Part shown: positions 7,734 through 16,553 of the stretch, piece by piece
Layout of the letters: each line of letters begins with the position of its first letter
Position numbering within the stretch: the first letter of the stretch is position 1
From: Acidobacteriota bacterium
Lineage (GTDB): Bacteria; Acidobacteriota; Vicinamibacteria; Marinacidobacterales; Marinacidobacteraceae
NCBI GenBank assembly: GCA_009835985.1
Contig: VXWI01000098.1
Coordinates: 1-35,989 of the forward strand
Direction of reading: 5' to 3'
Length of the DNA: 35,989 bases
The notes under the pieces: generated by a model
What the model was told of the DNA's origin: nothing
The model's input: only the letters and a program-made list of their open reading frames with translations
The model's database searches: none
Made by a program: the position numbers and the translations under genes

Positions 7734-7776
7734 GGAGCGCCGGCCTCCGGCCGGCATCGCGCGGGAGCGCGAAACG
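7734..7776 (+). repeat. Dispersed two-hairpin intergenic element, copy 1
   Basis: Starts GGAGCGCCGGCCTCCGGCCG. Hairpin 1 is GCCGGCC-TCC-GGCCGGC (7739-7755). Hairpin 2 is TCGCGC-GGGA-GCGCGA (7757-7772), with a GNRA-type loop, followed by AAC. It occupies most of the gap between the esterase-like gene and patB. The same element recurs at 20821, 21914 (inverted) and 28769. Confidence 0.85.
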
Positions 7777-7828
7777 CGCACCGATGACGCCGCGCCATGC
7801 CAACGCGAGGGCCACGAAAGACTGAGCC

Positions 7829-9055
7829 ATGAGCGCGCCCCCCGACCTCGACCGGCTGATCCCCCGCGCCGGAACCGGATCGGTGAAGTGGGAATACCGC
7901 GAGGGCGCCGTCGGTCACGGTTCCACGCTCGTCCCCGCCGAGGATCCCGCCGTGATCCCCATGTGGGTGGCGGACATGGACTTCCCGTGTCCGCAGGTGG
8001 TCACCGAGGCCATCCGGCAGCGCGCCGAGCATCCGATCCTCGGCTACAGCATGGGGCTGCCGAGTCTTCGGGAAGCCTTCTGCGACTGGTCGGCGGCCCG
8101 GCACGGGTTCCGCCCGGACCCCGGCTGGGTCGTTCCCACCGAGGGAATCGTCCCCGACCTGGGTCTGCTGGTCCGCACCCTCCTCGAGCCGGGGCAGGGG
8201 GTGATCCTCCACCCGCCCGTCTACTTCCCGTTCTTCGGGGCGGTCCGCAACAACGGCGGGCGCATGGATCTCTGCCCGCTCCGCCGGGAGGACGGGCCGG
8301 GCGGCGGCGGGAACCCCTACCGCCTTGACCTCGAGCGGTTCGAGAAACTGGCTGCCGAGCCGGACACGCGGATGACGTTCCTCTGCACTCCGCAGAATCC
8401 GGTGGGACGCGTCTGGACCCCCGGGGAGTTGACCGCGTTCGCCCGGATCGCCGCCCGGCACGACCTGATCGTGGTGGCCGACGAGATCCACGGGGACCTG
8501 ATGCTGGACGGGCGCAGGTTCACTCCGTGGCTCAGCCTCGAGCACCCGGCAGGACTGCGGTCCGTCGTCTGCTCCGCGCCGAGCAAGACCTTCAACCTCG
8601 CGGGCCTCAAGTCGTCGTGTCTCGTCATTCCGGACGAGGAGATGCGCGGCGGCTATCAGCGTGCCCGCGACCGGACCGGCGTCTACGGCGTGAATCCGCT
8701 GAGCGCCGCGGCTGCGGAGGCCGCCTGGCGCGGCGGCGGCCCCTGGCTCGACCGGGTGCTCTCCTACCTGGGCGAGAACGCCCGGACGCTGAGGCGATTC
8801 TTCGGCGAACGCCCGGAACTCAACGTCGGAACCGTCCCGGTCGAAGGGACGTATCTCGCCTGGCTCGACTTCCGGCGGACCGGCATCGAGGCGGGAGCGC
8901 TGGAGGACTTCCTCCTCGACCGGGCCAGGCTGCGCCTCGAGAACGGGGCGATCTTCGGCGAGGAGGGGCGGGGGTTCGCCCGGATGAACCTGGCGTGTCC
9001 GCGGCCGCTCCTGGAGAAGGCGCTGGACCGGCTGGAGGCGGCGCTCGGCGGATAA
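7829..9055 (+). CDS. patB: PatB/MalY-type cystathionine beta-lyase (PLP aminotransferase fold I)
   Basis: A 408-residue cytoplasmic enzyme of the class I/II aminotransferase fold. The N-terminal half has the PatB signature PMWVADMDFPCP (44-55) and GYSMGLPSLREAF. PLP-contact elements follow: CTPQNPVG (Asn190), VADEIHGDL (Asp218) and CSAPSKTFNLAG, where Lys253 forms the internal aldimine. The C-terminal ENGAIFGEEGRGFARMNLACPR matches the family. It should cleave the C-S bond of cystathionine or related cysteine S-conjugates to pyruvate, ammonia and a thiol. It is preceded by the dispersed repeat and stands alone, tail to tail with carB only 6 bases away. No strong Shine-Dalgarno precedes the ATG. 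Whether its true substrate is cystathionine cannot be decided from sequence. Confidence 0.9.
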   Translation: MSAPPDLDRLIPRAGTGSVKWEYREGAVGHGSTLVPAEDPAVIPMWVADMDFPCPQVVTEAIRQRAEHPILGYSMGLPSLREAFCDWSAARHGFRPDPGWVVPTEGIVPDLGLLVRTLLEPGQGVILHPPVYFPFFGAVRNNGGRMDLCPLRREDGPGGGGNPYRLDLERFEKLAAEPDTRMTFLCTPQNPVGRVWTPGELTAFARIAARHDLIVVADEIHGDLMLDGRRFTPWLSLEHPAGLRSVVCSAPSKTFNLAGLKSSCLVIPDEEMRGGYQRARDRTGVYGVNPLSAAAAEAAWRGGGPWLDRVLSYLGENARTLRRFFGERPELNVGTVPVEGTYLAWLDFRRTGIEAGALEDFLLDRARLRLENGAIFGEEGRGFARMNLACPRPLLEKALDRLEAALGG

Positions 9056-9061
9056 CGCCCT

Positions 9062-12000
9062 CTACGCCTCCAGGAAGTCGTTCCAGGCGCGGGCGCGGAG
9101 GCTGTCCTCCCCGTGGGTGACGAGCGCGGTGACCACGTGCCGGGCCAGTGAGGGATCGGTGATCAGCGGCACGCCCCGATCCACCGCGCGGCGGCGCACC
9201 AGGTAGCCGTCCGGGCGACCCTCGGGATCGAAGGCGACGGGCACGTTCACCACGAGGTCCACTTCCCCGCGATCGATCAGGTCGAGAGCGCTGAGCGGGC
9301 CCGGCTGGTCGAACCCGGCGCCCAGCGGGCGCTGCTCGGAGCGCACCCGCGCCACCTCGGTCGCGTCGATGCCGTTGTCACGCAGCACGCGGCAGGTTCC
9401 CGAGGTCGCGTAGATCTTCAGGCCCAGCTCCTCGGCCATCGTCCGGGCGGTGCGGACGAAACGGTGCTTCCAGCGCGGCGGCCCGAGCGAGAGCAGGACG
9501 CCCTTCTTCGGACCGCGGAAACCGGTGGCCACCAGGCCGTGGAGGAGCGCCTCGTGGAAGGAGTCGCCGAGACACCCCACCTCTCCGGTGCTGGCCATCT
9601 CCACGCCCAGCAGCGGGTCGGCGCCCATCAGCCGCGAGAAGGAGAACTGCGGCACCTTGACGCCCACGTGCTCGAGTTCGTAGAGCGGGCGGTGCTCCAT
9701 CCCGGGGTCGGCGCCGAGCATGATGCGGGTGGCCGCCCTGGCGTAGTTCCGGCCCGTCACCTTCGAGACGAACGGCAGGCTGCGGGACGCGCGCAGGTTG
9801 CACTCGATCACCTTCACGATCCCGTCGCGGTGGAGCAACTGGATGTTGCACGGGCCGGTCACCCGGAGTTCCCTCGCGATCTGCTGCGCGATGCGGCGCA
9901 CCTGTCCCAGGGTCGGGATCGTCATGTCCACGGGCGGCAGCACGAGCGTGGCGTCGCCGCTGTGGACGCCGGCGTCCTCGACGTGTTCGCTGACCGCCCA
10001 GAGCACCACCTCACCCCGGTTCGCGACCAGGTCGATCTCGATCTCCCGGGCGTCCTCCTCGAACTTGGAGATGACGACCGGGTGCTCGGGGGAAATCGCC
10101 TTCGCCTTCCGCAGGATGCGGGCGAGCTCGTGGTGTTCGTGGGCGACGGACATGGCGGCGCCGCTCAGCACGTAGCTCGGACGCACGAGCACGGGGAAGC
10201 CCCCCAGCTCCTCCACGATGCGCTCCGCGTCGGCGGCGTCGGTCACGTGGGCCCAGCGCGGCTGGTCCACCCCGATCCGGTCGAGCAGCGCGCTGAACTT
10301 GTTGCGGTCCTCGGCCCGGTCGATGTCCTCGGCGGAAGTGCCGAGGATCGGAACCCCGGCGTGATGGAGGCGCATCGCCAGCCGGTTCGGGATCTGGCCG
10401 CCCATGCTGACCACCACCCCGTCCGGGCGCTCCTTCTCCACGAGGTCGAGGACCGATTCCACGCTCACCTCGTCGAAGACCAGCTTGTCGCAGATGTCGT
10501 AGTCGGTGCTCACCGTCTCCGGGTTGTAGTTGAGCATCAGGGTCTCGAACCCGAGCTCCGCCGCCGCCTGGACGGCGTTCACGCAGCACCAGTCGAACTC
10601 GACCGAGGATCCGATCCGGTACACCCCGGAGCCGATCACCAGAATCCGGCGCCGGTCGCCGGCGGGGAGACCCACGCCCTCGTCGCCGCTCGCGTGGTAG
10701 GTGGAGTAGAGGTAGTTCGTCTCGGCCGGGAACTCGGCGGCCAGGGTGTCGATCCGGGCGATGTGGGGACCGACGCCCGCTTCCTTGCGCGCGGTGCGAG
10801 CCTCCCCCCGCGTCCGCCCCGTCAGGAACTCGAGCGACTCGTCCGAGAAACCCTGCTCTTTCGCTGTCTCGAGGGTCGCTTCAGGAATCGGCCAGCCGGC
10901 GCGTTCGACCTCCGCCTCGGTGCGCATCGCTTCGGCGACCCCGTGGAGGAACCACGGATCGATTCGGGTCAGGGCGTGGATGTCCGCAACCGCCTCGGGC
11001 ACCCGGCCGGCTTCCACGGCCTCCCGGAGCGCCTGGGCGAGCGCGAAGACGCGCCGCGGCGTCGCATTTTTCAGCTCGTCGTCCCGATCCTCGAACTCGA
11101 AGGCGCGCGAATCGAGTCCCCGCACGCCGATGTCGAGCATGCGGAGCGCCTTCTGGAGCACCTCCGGGAAGGTGCGGCCGATGGCCATCACCTCTCCGAC
11201 GCTCTTCATCTCGCTGCCGATGCGGGTGCCGGCCTCCTGGAACTTGCCGAGGTCCCAGCGGGGTGCCTTGAGCACGAGGTAGTCGAGCGCGGGCTCGAAG
11301 AACGCCTTCGTGACGCCGGTGATCGCGTTCTTCAGGTCGGGAAGGGTGAACCCGAGCCCGAGTTTCGCCGCCACGTAGGCGAGCGGATACCCGGTCGCCT
11401 TGCTGGCGAGCGCCGACGAGCGGGAGAGCCGGGCGTTCACCTCGATGACCCGGTAGTCGGCTCCCGTCGGGCTCAGCGCGAACTGCACGTTGCACTCGCC
11501 CACGATGCCGAGGTGCTGGATGGTCTTGATCGAGACCGTGCGCAGGAGCTGGTACTCCTCGTCGTTCAGCGTCTGCGACGGCGCCACCACTAGGGATTCG
11601 CCGGTGTGGATCCCCATCGGATCCATGTTCTCCATGTTGCAGACGGTGATGCAGTTGTTCTCCCGGTCGCGCACCACCTCGTACTCGATTTCCTTCCAGC
11701 CGCGGAGGGATTCCTCGACGAGGACCTGGGCCTGCTTGGTGTCGTGGGCCCCGAAGATGTTGGTGAGGGCGGCCTCGAGTTCGGCCTCCGTGTCGACGAT
11801 GGCGCTCCCCTTGCCGCCGAGCGCGAAGCCGATGCGCAGCATCAGCGGGAGCCCGATCGTGCGGGCGGCCTCCCGCGCCTCGGCGCGGCGGTGGCAGACG
11901 ATGCTCCGCGCGGTCAGCACGCCGATCTCGGCGAGCCGGGCGTTGAAGCGCCCGCGGTCCTCGGTGTCGCGGATGCTCTTGACCGGAGTGCCCAGCACCT

Positions 12001-12337
12001 GGATGCCGGCCTCCCGGAACCACTCCTCGAGTTCGAGGCCGCAGTTGAGCGCCGTCTGGCCGCCGAAGGAGAGCGCCACGCCGTCCACTCCCTCGTCTGC
12101 CGCGATCTGCCGGACGAGCCGGGGGGTGACCGCGTTCAGATAGAGGCGGTCGGCCATCCCCTCGCTGGTCTGGATGGTCGCGATGTTCGGATTCACGAGG
12201 ACGGTGCGCACGCCCTCCTCGCTGAACGCCTTGATGGCCTGGGATCCGGAGTAGTCGAACTCGCCCGCCTGGCCGATCTGGAGCGCCCCCGAGCCGAGGA
12301 CGATGACGGACTGCGGTTTCGGCGGGGCCTTGCTCAC
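9062..12337 (-). CDS. carB: Carbamoyl-phosphate synthase large subunit
   Basis: A 1091-residue CarB, close to the usual 1070-1080. It has the two homologous ATP-grasp halves: the first begins SVIVLGSGALQIGQAGEFDYSG, and the second contains LVIGSGVYRIGSSVEFDW. Both carry GGQ loops (SFGGQTALNCGLEL and SMGGQIPNRLAMRL). The C-terminus is the MGS-like allosteric domain (KIYATSGTCRVLRDNGI, VVNVP). It makes carbamoyl phosphate from bicarbonate, two ATP and ammonia channelled from CarA, feeding pyrimidine and arginine synthesis. The start chosen is a GTG overlapping the carA stop (GTGA), with GAGGA about 12 bases upstream. An ATG at 12349 is possible, but the GAGGA would then abut it. Nothing unusual in the catalytic core. 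Confidence 0.97.
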   Translation of the reverse strand: MSKAPPKPQSVIVLGSGALQIGQAGEFDYSGSQAIKAFSEEGVRTVLVNPNIATIQTSEGMADRLYLNAVTPRLVRQIAADEGVDGVALSFGGQTALNCGLELEEWFREAGIQVLGTPVKSIRDTEDRGRFNARLAEIGVLTARSIVCHRRAEAREAARTIGLPLMLRIGFALGGKGSAIVDTEAELEAALTNIFGAHDTKQAQVLVEESLRGWKEIEYEVVRDRENNCITVCNMENMDPMGIHTGESLVVAPSQTLNDEEYQLLRTVSIKTIQHLGIVGECNVQFALSPTGADYRVIEVNARLSRSSALASKATGYPLAYVAAKLGLGFTLPDLKNAITGVTKAFFEPALDYLVLKAPRWDLGKFQEAGTRIGSEMKSVGEVMAIGRTFPEVLQKALRMLDIGVRGLDSRAFEFEDRDDELKNATPRRVFALAQALREAVEAGRVPEAVADIHALTRIDPWFLHGVAEAMRTEAEVERAGWPIPEATLETAKEQGFSDESLEFLTGRTRGEARTARKEAGVGPHIARIDTLAAEFPAETNYLYSTYHASGDEGVGLPAGDRRRILVIGSGVYRIGSSVEFDWCCVNAVQAAAELGFETLMLNYNPETVSTDYDICDKLVFDEVSVESVLDLVEKERPDGVVVSMGGQIPNRLAMRLHHAGVPILGTSAEDIDRAEDRNKFSALLDRIGVDQPRWAHVTDAADAERIVEELGGFPVLVRPSYVLSGAAMSVAHEHHELARILRKAKAISPEHPVVISKFEEDAREIEIDLVANRGEVVLWAVSEHVEDAGVHSGDATLVLPPVDMTIPTLGQVRRIAQQIARELRVTGPCNIQLLHRDGIVKVIECNLRASRSLPFVSKVTGRNYARAATRIMLGADPGMEHRPLYELEHVGVKVPQFSFSRLMGADPLLGVEMASTGEVGCLGDSFHEALLHGLVATGFRGPKKGVLLSLGPPRWKHRFVRTARTMAEELGLKIYATSGTCRVLRDNGIDATEVARVRSEQRPLGAGFDQPGPLSALDLIDRGEVDLVVNVPVAFDPEGRPDGYLVRRRAVDRGVPLITDPSLARHVVTALVTHGEDSLRARAWNDFLEA

Positions 12338-13449
12338 GGTCCGGCGCATTCCTCGACGAAGGCGTCGAACAGGTAGGCGGTGTCCTCCGGCCCGGGGTGG
12401 GCCTCGGGATGGAACTGGATGCTCCGGAACGGTCGGTCGAGCGCGCGGATGCCCTCGTTGGTGCCGTCGTTGAGGTTCCGGAACCATGGCTCCCAGCCGA
12501 CGGGGAGCGTGTCCTCGTCCACCGCGTAGCCGTGGTTCTGGCTGGTGATGAAGGACCGGCCGCTGACGAGGTCCCGCACCGGCTGGTTCACGCTGCGATG
12601 CCCGTAGGGGAGCTTGAAGGTTCCGGCCCCCGCCGCCATGGCGAGCAACTGGTTGCCGAGGCAGACCCCGAAGATCGGGCCCCGGAACCACTCCATCACC
12701 CCTCGGAGTTCCCGGGCGAGTTCCTGCAGGTCGCCGGGGTCGCCGGGGCCGTTCCCGAGCATGATCCCGGCGGCGTCCCGGGCCGCCTCGGCGAACGGTT
12801 CGAGCCCCGAGACCCGGTGCACCCGCGCGCCCCGGGAGATGAGCGAGCGGACGATGTTGTCCTTGGCGCCCACGTCCACGAGCAACACCTCGGGTCCGCC
12901 CTCGGGTCCGTAGCGGGCCGGGTCGCCGGGCACTACCTGTTCAAAGACCTGCCGGTGCATCTCGACCGCGGAAGCGCGCTCGCGGGCGTCCCCGGGAGTC
13001 ACGCCGGCCTGGCAGAGCACTCCCGCCATCGTTCCGGCTTCGCGAAGACGCATGGTGAGCGCGCGGGTGTCCACGCCCTCGATTCCGGGCACCCCTTCCT
13101 CCGCGAGCCAGGCGCCGAGCGACCGGACCCCGGCATGGTGGCTGTACCGCGGTTCGTGGTGCTGAACCACGAGTCCCTGGACCTGGATCCGTCCGGACTC
13201 GAACGGGCCCTCGATGGAACCCGCGGGCCGGGCTGCGGGCACGCCGTAGTTCCCCTGGAGCGGATAGGTGAGCACGAGGATCTGCCCCCGGTACGACGGG
13301 TCGGTGAGGGTCTCCACGTACCCCGCCATGCCGGTGTTGAAGACGACCTCGCCCGCCACCGGTCGATCGAGGGCCGCACCGAAGGAACGCCCGGAGAATT
13401 CGGCGCCGTCCTCGAGGTGAAGTCGTATCCCGCCGCGTGCGGGGCGCAT
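12334..13449 (-). CDS. carA: Carbamoyl-phosphate synthase small (glutaminase) subunit
   Basis: A 371-residue CarA. The N-terminal CPSase small-subunit domain (LHLEDGAEFSGRSFG, EVVFNTGMAGYVETLTDPSY) is followed by a class I glutamine amidotransferase domain. GVCLGNQLLA holds the nucleophile Cys263, and IQFHPEAHPGPED supplies His347 and Glu349, so the triad is complete. It hydrolyses glutamine and passes ammonia to CarB, whose gene overlaps it by 4 bases. The ATG at 13449 gives the expected N-terminus; longer in-frame extensions run into non-conserved sequence. The gene diverges from the exported protein at 13619, leaving 169 bases that must hold both promoters. I see no convincing attenuator, pyrimidine-type leader or arginine box there. 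Confidence 0.97.
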   Translation of the reverse strand: MRPARGGIRLHLEDGAEFSGRSFGAALDRPVAGEVVFNTGMAGYVETLTDPSYRGQILVLTYPLQGNYGVPAARPAGSIEGPFESGRIQVQGLVVQHHEPRYSHHAGVRSLGAWLAEEGVPGIEGVDTRALTMRLREAGTMAGVLCQAGVTPGDARERASAVEMHRQVFEQVVPGDPARYGPEGGPEVLLVDVGAKDNIVRSLISRGARVHRVSGLEPFAEAARDAAGIMLGNGPGDPGDLQELARELRGVMEWFRGPIFGVCLGNQLLAMAAGAGTFKLPYGHRSVNQPVRDLVSGRSFITSQNHGYAVDEDTLPVGWEPWFRNLNDGTNEGIRALDRPFRSIQFHPEAHPGPEDTAYLFDAFVEECAGP

Positions 13450-13618
13450 ATCCGGTTCCGAACTCAAACCGACCGGAAACTCTATCAGCGAAGACCGGAT
13501 TCCTGACCGGCAGAGTGGAGGAATTCCCGGGGGGGAAGTAAGCTTCCGGCCCGCGTAGGACCAGCCGCCGAGCCGGCGTCCGTCCTGGTGTTCCAGCGGA
13601 GGAGGCGAAGACGACCCC

Positions 13619-14785
13619 ATGACCCAATTGATCCACCGTCCCGCGTTTCGTCCGGCGAGGCGTCTCGCCCTGGCTGCGGCGTTCGTTGCCCTCGGGGTGT
13701 CACCGGGGCTCGCGGCATCCTCCGGGGCGCAGTTGCCCCAGGATCCCCCGGTCCTTCACTTCGTGGCGTCCGGGGAGTACGCGTTCTCCGCGGCGCGGAT
13801 CACGGTCGACGTGCGACTCGAGGAGGGGGCACGCCTCAGCGTGACCCTCACCTCTCCCTCGGGATCGAGCGAGAACCTCACGATGGACCAGGCCGGCAAG
13901 CGGCATTCCTGGACGGGTCCGTTGCGCGAGGCCGGGACCTGGCGGGCCGAGGCGACGGTGAGCGGGGTGGGGTCCCCGCAGTCCGCGAATGCGAGCGTCT
14001 CCCTCGAGCCGGGTACCCCGACCTGTTCGCTGAACGTCAGCGCCCCCGAGCAGGCCACCCACTACCTCGAGGCCGAGTTCGTGGTGGACGCCTGTGGCTC
14101 CAGCGCCGTCACCGGCGAGATCGCGACGCGCTACATCACCGTGCTGCAGGACGGAGTGCAGATCTCCACCCTCGACGCCAGCGCGCAATGCGAACGCCGG
14201 TTCATCCTCCAGGGGGGCGGGACGTACGAAGCCTCGGTCGCCATCGCCGATGACCGGGGGGTCACCGCCACCTGCAGCAGCGCCAACCTGGGCGTCGACG
14301 CCCTCTATCCGCGCTACTGGCCCATCGCGGACCTCGCCACCGGGACCTACAAGAGCGAGCGCACCGACATCGTTCCCTCTACCCCCGAGGCCTCGTGGCT
14401 CAGCGGCGCCGGGGTGGGAATCACGGTCCCGCACGACGAAGCGGCCGAGCGCACCAACGCGCTTACCGTCCGGGCCGGCGGCGGTTTCGCCCATAACTTC
14501 TGGACCGGATCGTCGGTGGACATCCTGCTGACCCGGCAGACGCCCGGCGGGTTCTTCGGCCTGGGCGGCGGCGCCTGGGGCATCGGAGACAACGACATCC
14601 TGGACGGCGCGGTGTTCGGCACCGCCGGTATCAACCTGCCCAACTACACCGGCGCGGGCCAGATGCAGGCCTTCGCCGAGTTCCGCCTGTTCGCCCGGCA
14701 CATCTCCGCGCCCCAGGACAACTTCTCCGGCCTCGTCGGTATCCGGCTCAACTTCAAGCGGACGCACGAACTCCGGGCGCGCTGA
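13619..14785 (+). CDS. Uncharacterised exported protein with Ig-like N-terminal part and probable outer-membrane barrel end
   Basis: A 388-residue protein. Residues 1-35 form a Sec signal peptide (RPARRLALAAAFVALG, cleavage around GLAASSGAQ). Residues 45-125 resemble an immunoglobulin-like beta sandwich (SVTLTSPSGSSENLTM, AGTWRAEATVSG). Residues 135-230 look like a second sandwich with four to five cysteines that could form disulphides. From about 240 to the end, Gly- and aromatic-rich amphipathic strands (VRAGGGFAHNFW, VGIRLNF) suggest a small outer-membrane barrel. GGAGG lies about 12-15 bases before the ATG. I recognise no named family. The architecture, exported sandwich domains on a barrel, is an inference from composition and strand periodicity. 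Confidence 0.6.
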   Translation: MTQLIHRPAFRPARRLALAAAFVALGVSPGLAASSGAQLPQDPPVLHFVASGEYAFSAARITVDVRLEEGARLSVTLTSPSGSSENLTMDQAGKRHSWTGPLREAGTWRAEATVSGVGSPQSANASVSLEPGTPTCSLNVSAPEQATHYLEAEFVVDACGSSAVTGEIATRYITVLQDGVQISTLDASAQCERRFILQGGGTYEASVAIADDRGVTATCSSANLGVDALYPRYWPIADLATGTYKSERTDIVPSTPEASWLSGAGVGITVPHDEAAERTNALTVRAGGGFAHNFWTGSSVDILLTRQTPGGFFGLGGGAWGIGDNDILDGAVFGTAGINLPNYTGAGQMQAFAEFRLFARHISAPQDNFSGLVGIRLNFKRTHELRAR

Positions 14786-14821
14786 CCGGCCAGACCCTGC
14801 TGAGGCGTGCCTGCGGGCCGT

Positions 14822-15049
14822 ATGCGGTTGGTCGCCTCGGTAGCGGCTCTGGTCGTCCTGCACCTGTTCGTCGCCCTGGCGCCGGCCGAGCCGCGGCTGT
14901 TCGGGACGCCTTTCGGGCTGGTGCTGGAACTGGCGGTCGTGGGGTTGTCCACCCTCAATCTCTGGTTGGCGGTGCGGATCCTGTTGCCGGAAGCTGAAGC
15001 CGATGACCCGGCCGGCGGCGCCGGGACAAGCGACCAGGCCCCGCCATGA
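14822..15049 (+). CDS. Small two-helix membrane protein, likely partner of the adjacent symporter
   Basis: A 75-residue protein with two hydrophobic helices (roughly residues 2-20 and 30-55) joined by a short EPRLFGTPFG loop, and an acidic, glycine-rich tail. It ends in an ATGA overlap with the symporter gene, so the two are probably translated together. Small two-helix proteins encoded directly before sodium:solute symporters are a recurring arrangement (DUF485, DUF997 and similar families) and are thought to be accessory subunits. This one fits by position and topology, but I cannot assign it to one of those families. An alternative GTG start at 14807 would add five residues. Confidence 0.6.
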   Translation: MRLVASVAALVVLHLFVALAPAEPRLFGTPFGLVLELAVVGLSTLNLWLAVRILLPEAEADDPAGGAGTSDQAPP

Positions 15050-16515
15050 CGCTCGCGGTCGTCGCCCTCTACCTGGCCGCGGTCGTCGGGATCGGGCTCG
15101 CCGCCCGCCTCGGGCTCGCGCGAGGGCCCGACCGGGCCGGGGAGGGCTACTTCCTCGCCGGCCGCTCGATCGGTCCGTTCGTCCTGCTGATGACGCTCTT
15201 CGGCACGAACATGACCGCCTTCACCATCCTGGGCGCGTCCGGCGAGGCCTACCGGCAGGGGATCCGGGTGTTCGCGCTCATGGCGACCAGCTCTGCAGTC
15301 GTCATCCCGATGACCTTCCTCGTGATCGGGGTGCCCCTCTGGCGGCTCGGGAAACGCCATGGGTTCGCCACCCAGGCCGAGTTCTTCGAGAGGCGCTACG
15401 GGTCCTCCGCACTGGGGTTGCTGGTGCTCGGCGCCTCGCTGCTGTGGCTCGTCCCCTACGTGCTCATCGGGGTCAAGGGAGGCGGCGATGCGCTCGCGGC
15501 CATCGCGGGCCCCGATGCCGCCATCCCCGCGTGGGCCGGCAGCCTGGTGATGTGCCTCGTGGTGCTCGTCTACGTGGTCCTCGGCGGCATGCGCAGCACC
15601 GCGCTCGTGAACACGTTCCAGACGCTGGTCTTCATCGGCGTCAGCGCGCTCGCCTTCGTCGTGATCACCGGCGGAATGGGCGGTTTCGGCGCGGCGATGG
15701 CCCGGCTCGGGGAGCAGTCCCCCGAACTGCTGGAACTTGCCCGCTCTTCGCGGGACTGGATCCAGATCGCGACCTATCTCTTCGTTCCGCTGTCCACCTC
15801 GTGTTTCCCGCACATCTTCAGCCACTGGATGTCCGCCCGGAGCGCGGAGGCGTTCCGGCTGCCGGTGCTGGCCTATCCCGCCTGCATCGCCGCCGTCTGG
15901 TTCCCCTCCGTGGTGCTCGGAGCCCTGGGCCGGCTCGACGTCCCTTCAGGCGCGACGGGCCCGGTCATCATCCTGTTGATCCGCGAGCACGCCGGGAGCG
16001 TGCTCGCCGGCATGCTGGCCGCCGGGGTGTTCGCCGCGATCATGTCGTCGCTGGATTCCCAGACGTTGGCGGTCGGGACCATGCTGACCAAGAACGCCGC
16101 GGCGCGCGTGCCGCGTTTCGCGGCTTGGAGCCAGAGCCGCCAGGCCCTGCTCGGCCGGATCTTCGTGGCCGGATTCCTGGTGGTGGTGTTCGTCCTCAGT
16201 CTCGTCTCCACCCAGACGGTTTTCAGCCTGGGGATCTGGGCGCTCTCGGGTTTCTCGACGTTCTTCCCGGTGCTCGTCGGCGCGATCTACTGGAAGCGGA
16301 GCACCGCGGCGGGCGCCGCCGCGGGGATCCTGAGCGGCCTGCTCCTCTGGACCTGGTTCTTCGTCGCGTCTGCGGGGGCTCCGGGGTGGACCATCGCCGA
16401 GAGCGGCGTGGAACCGGCCGCGGCGATCGTCGTCGTCTCCGCGCTGGCGCTGGTGGTGGTCTCCCGTCTCACCGCCCCGCCCGATTCCGACCGTCTGCGC
16501 GGCTTCTTCCGCTGA
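15046..16515 (+). CDS. Sodium:solute symporter (SSS family)
   Basis: A 489-residue polytopic inner-membrane protein with about 12-13 hydrophobic segments. Family features include DRAGEGYFLAGRSIGPFVLLMTLFG near the N-terminus (the YxLAGRS-type motif), GTNMTAF, VYVVLGGMRSTALVNTFQ, which is the classic SSS signature region, and GVFAAIMSSLDSQTLAVGTML in the helix that usually contributes to the Na2 site. It should co-transport sodium with a small organic solute. The neighbours (DUF1028 protein, threonine aldolase) suggest an amino acid or peptide-derived substrate, which is inference. It is translationally coupled to the small membrane protein and lies 38 bases ahead of the DUF1028 gene on the same strand. 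Confidence 0.9.
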   Translation: MTLAVVALYLAAVVGIGLAARLGLARGPDRAGEGYFLAGRSIGPFVLLMTLFGTNMTAFTILGASGEAYRQGIRVFALMATSSAVVIPMTFLVIGVPLWRLGKRHGFATQAEFFERRYGSSALGLLVLGASLLWLVPYVLIGVKGGGDALAAIAGPDAAIPAWAGSLVMCLVVLVYVVLGGMRSTALVNTFQTLVFIGVSALAFVVITGGMGGFGAAMARLGEQSPELLELARSSRDWIQIATYLFVPLSTSCFPHIFSHWMSARSAEAFRLPVLAYPACIAAVWFPSVVLGALGRLDVPSGATGPVIILLIREHAGSVLAGMLAAGVFAAIMSSLDSQTLAVGTMLTKNAAARVPRFAAWSQSRQALLGRIFVAGFLVVVFVLSLVSTQTVFSLGIWALSGFSTFFPVLVGAIYWKRSTAAGAAAGILSGLLLWTWFFVASAGAPGWTIAESGVEPAAAIVVVSALALVVVSRLTAPPDSDRLRGFFR

Positions 16516-16553
16516 CCAACCTCCCGTTCCGTTTGCCCGAGTACGATTGCTCC

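Noticed and set aside
13450..13618. Pyrimidine-responsive leader or riboswitch before carA
   Set aside because: No leader peptide, anti-terminator/terminator pair or recognisable aptamer could be made out in this 169-base divergent gap.
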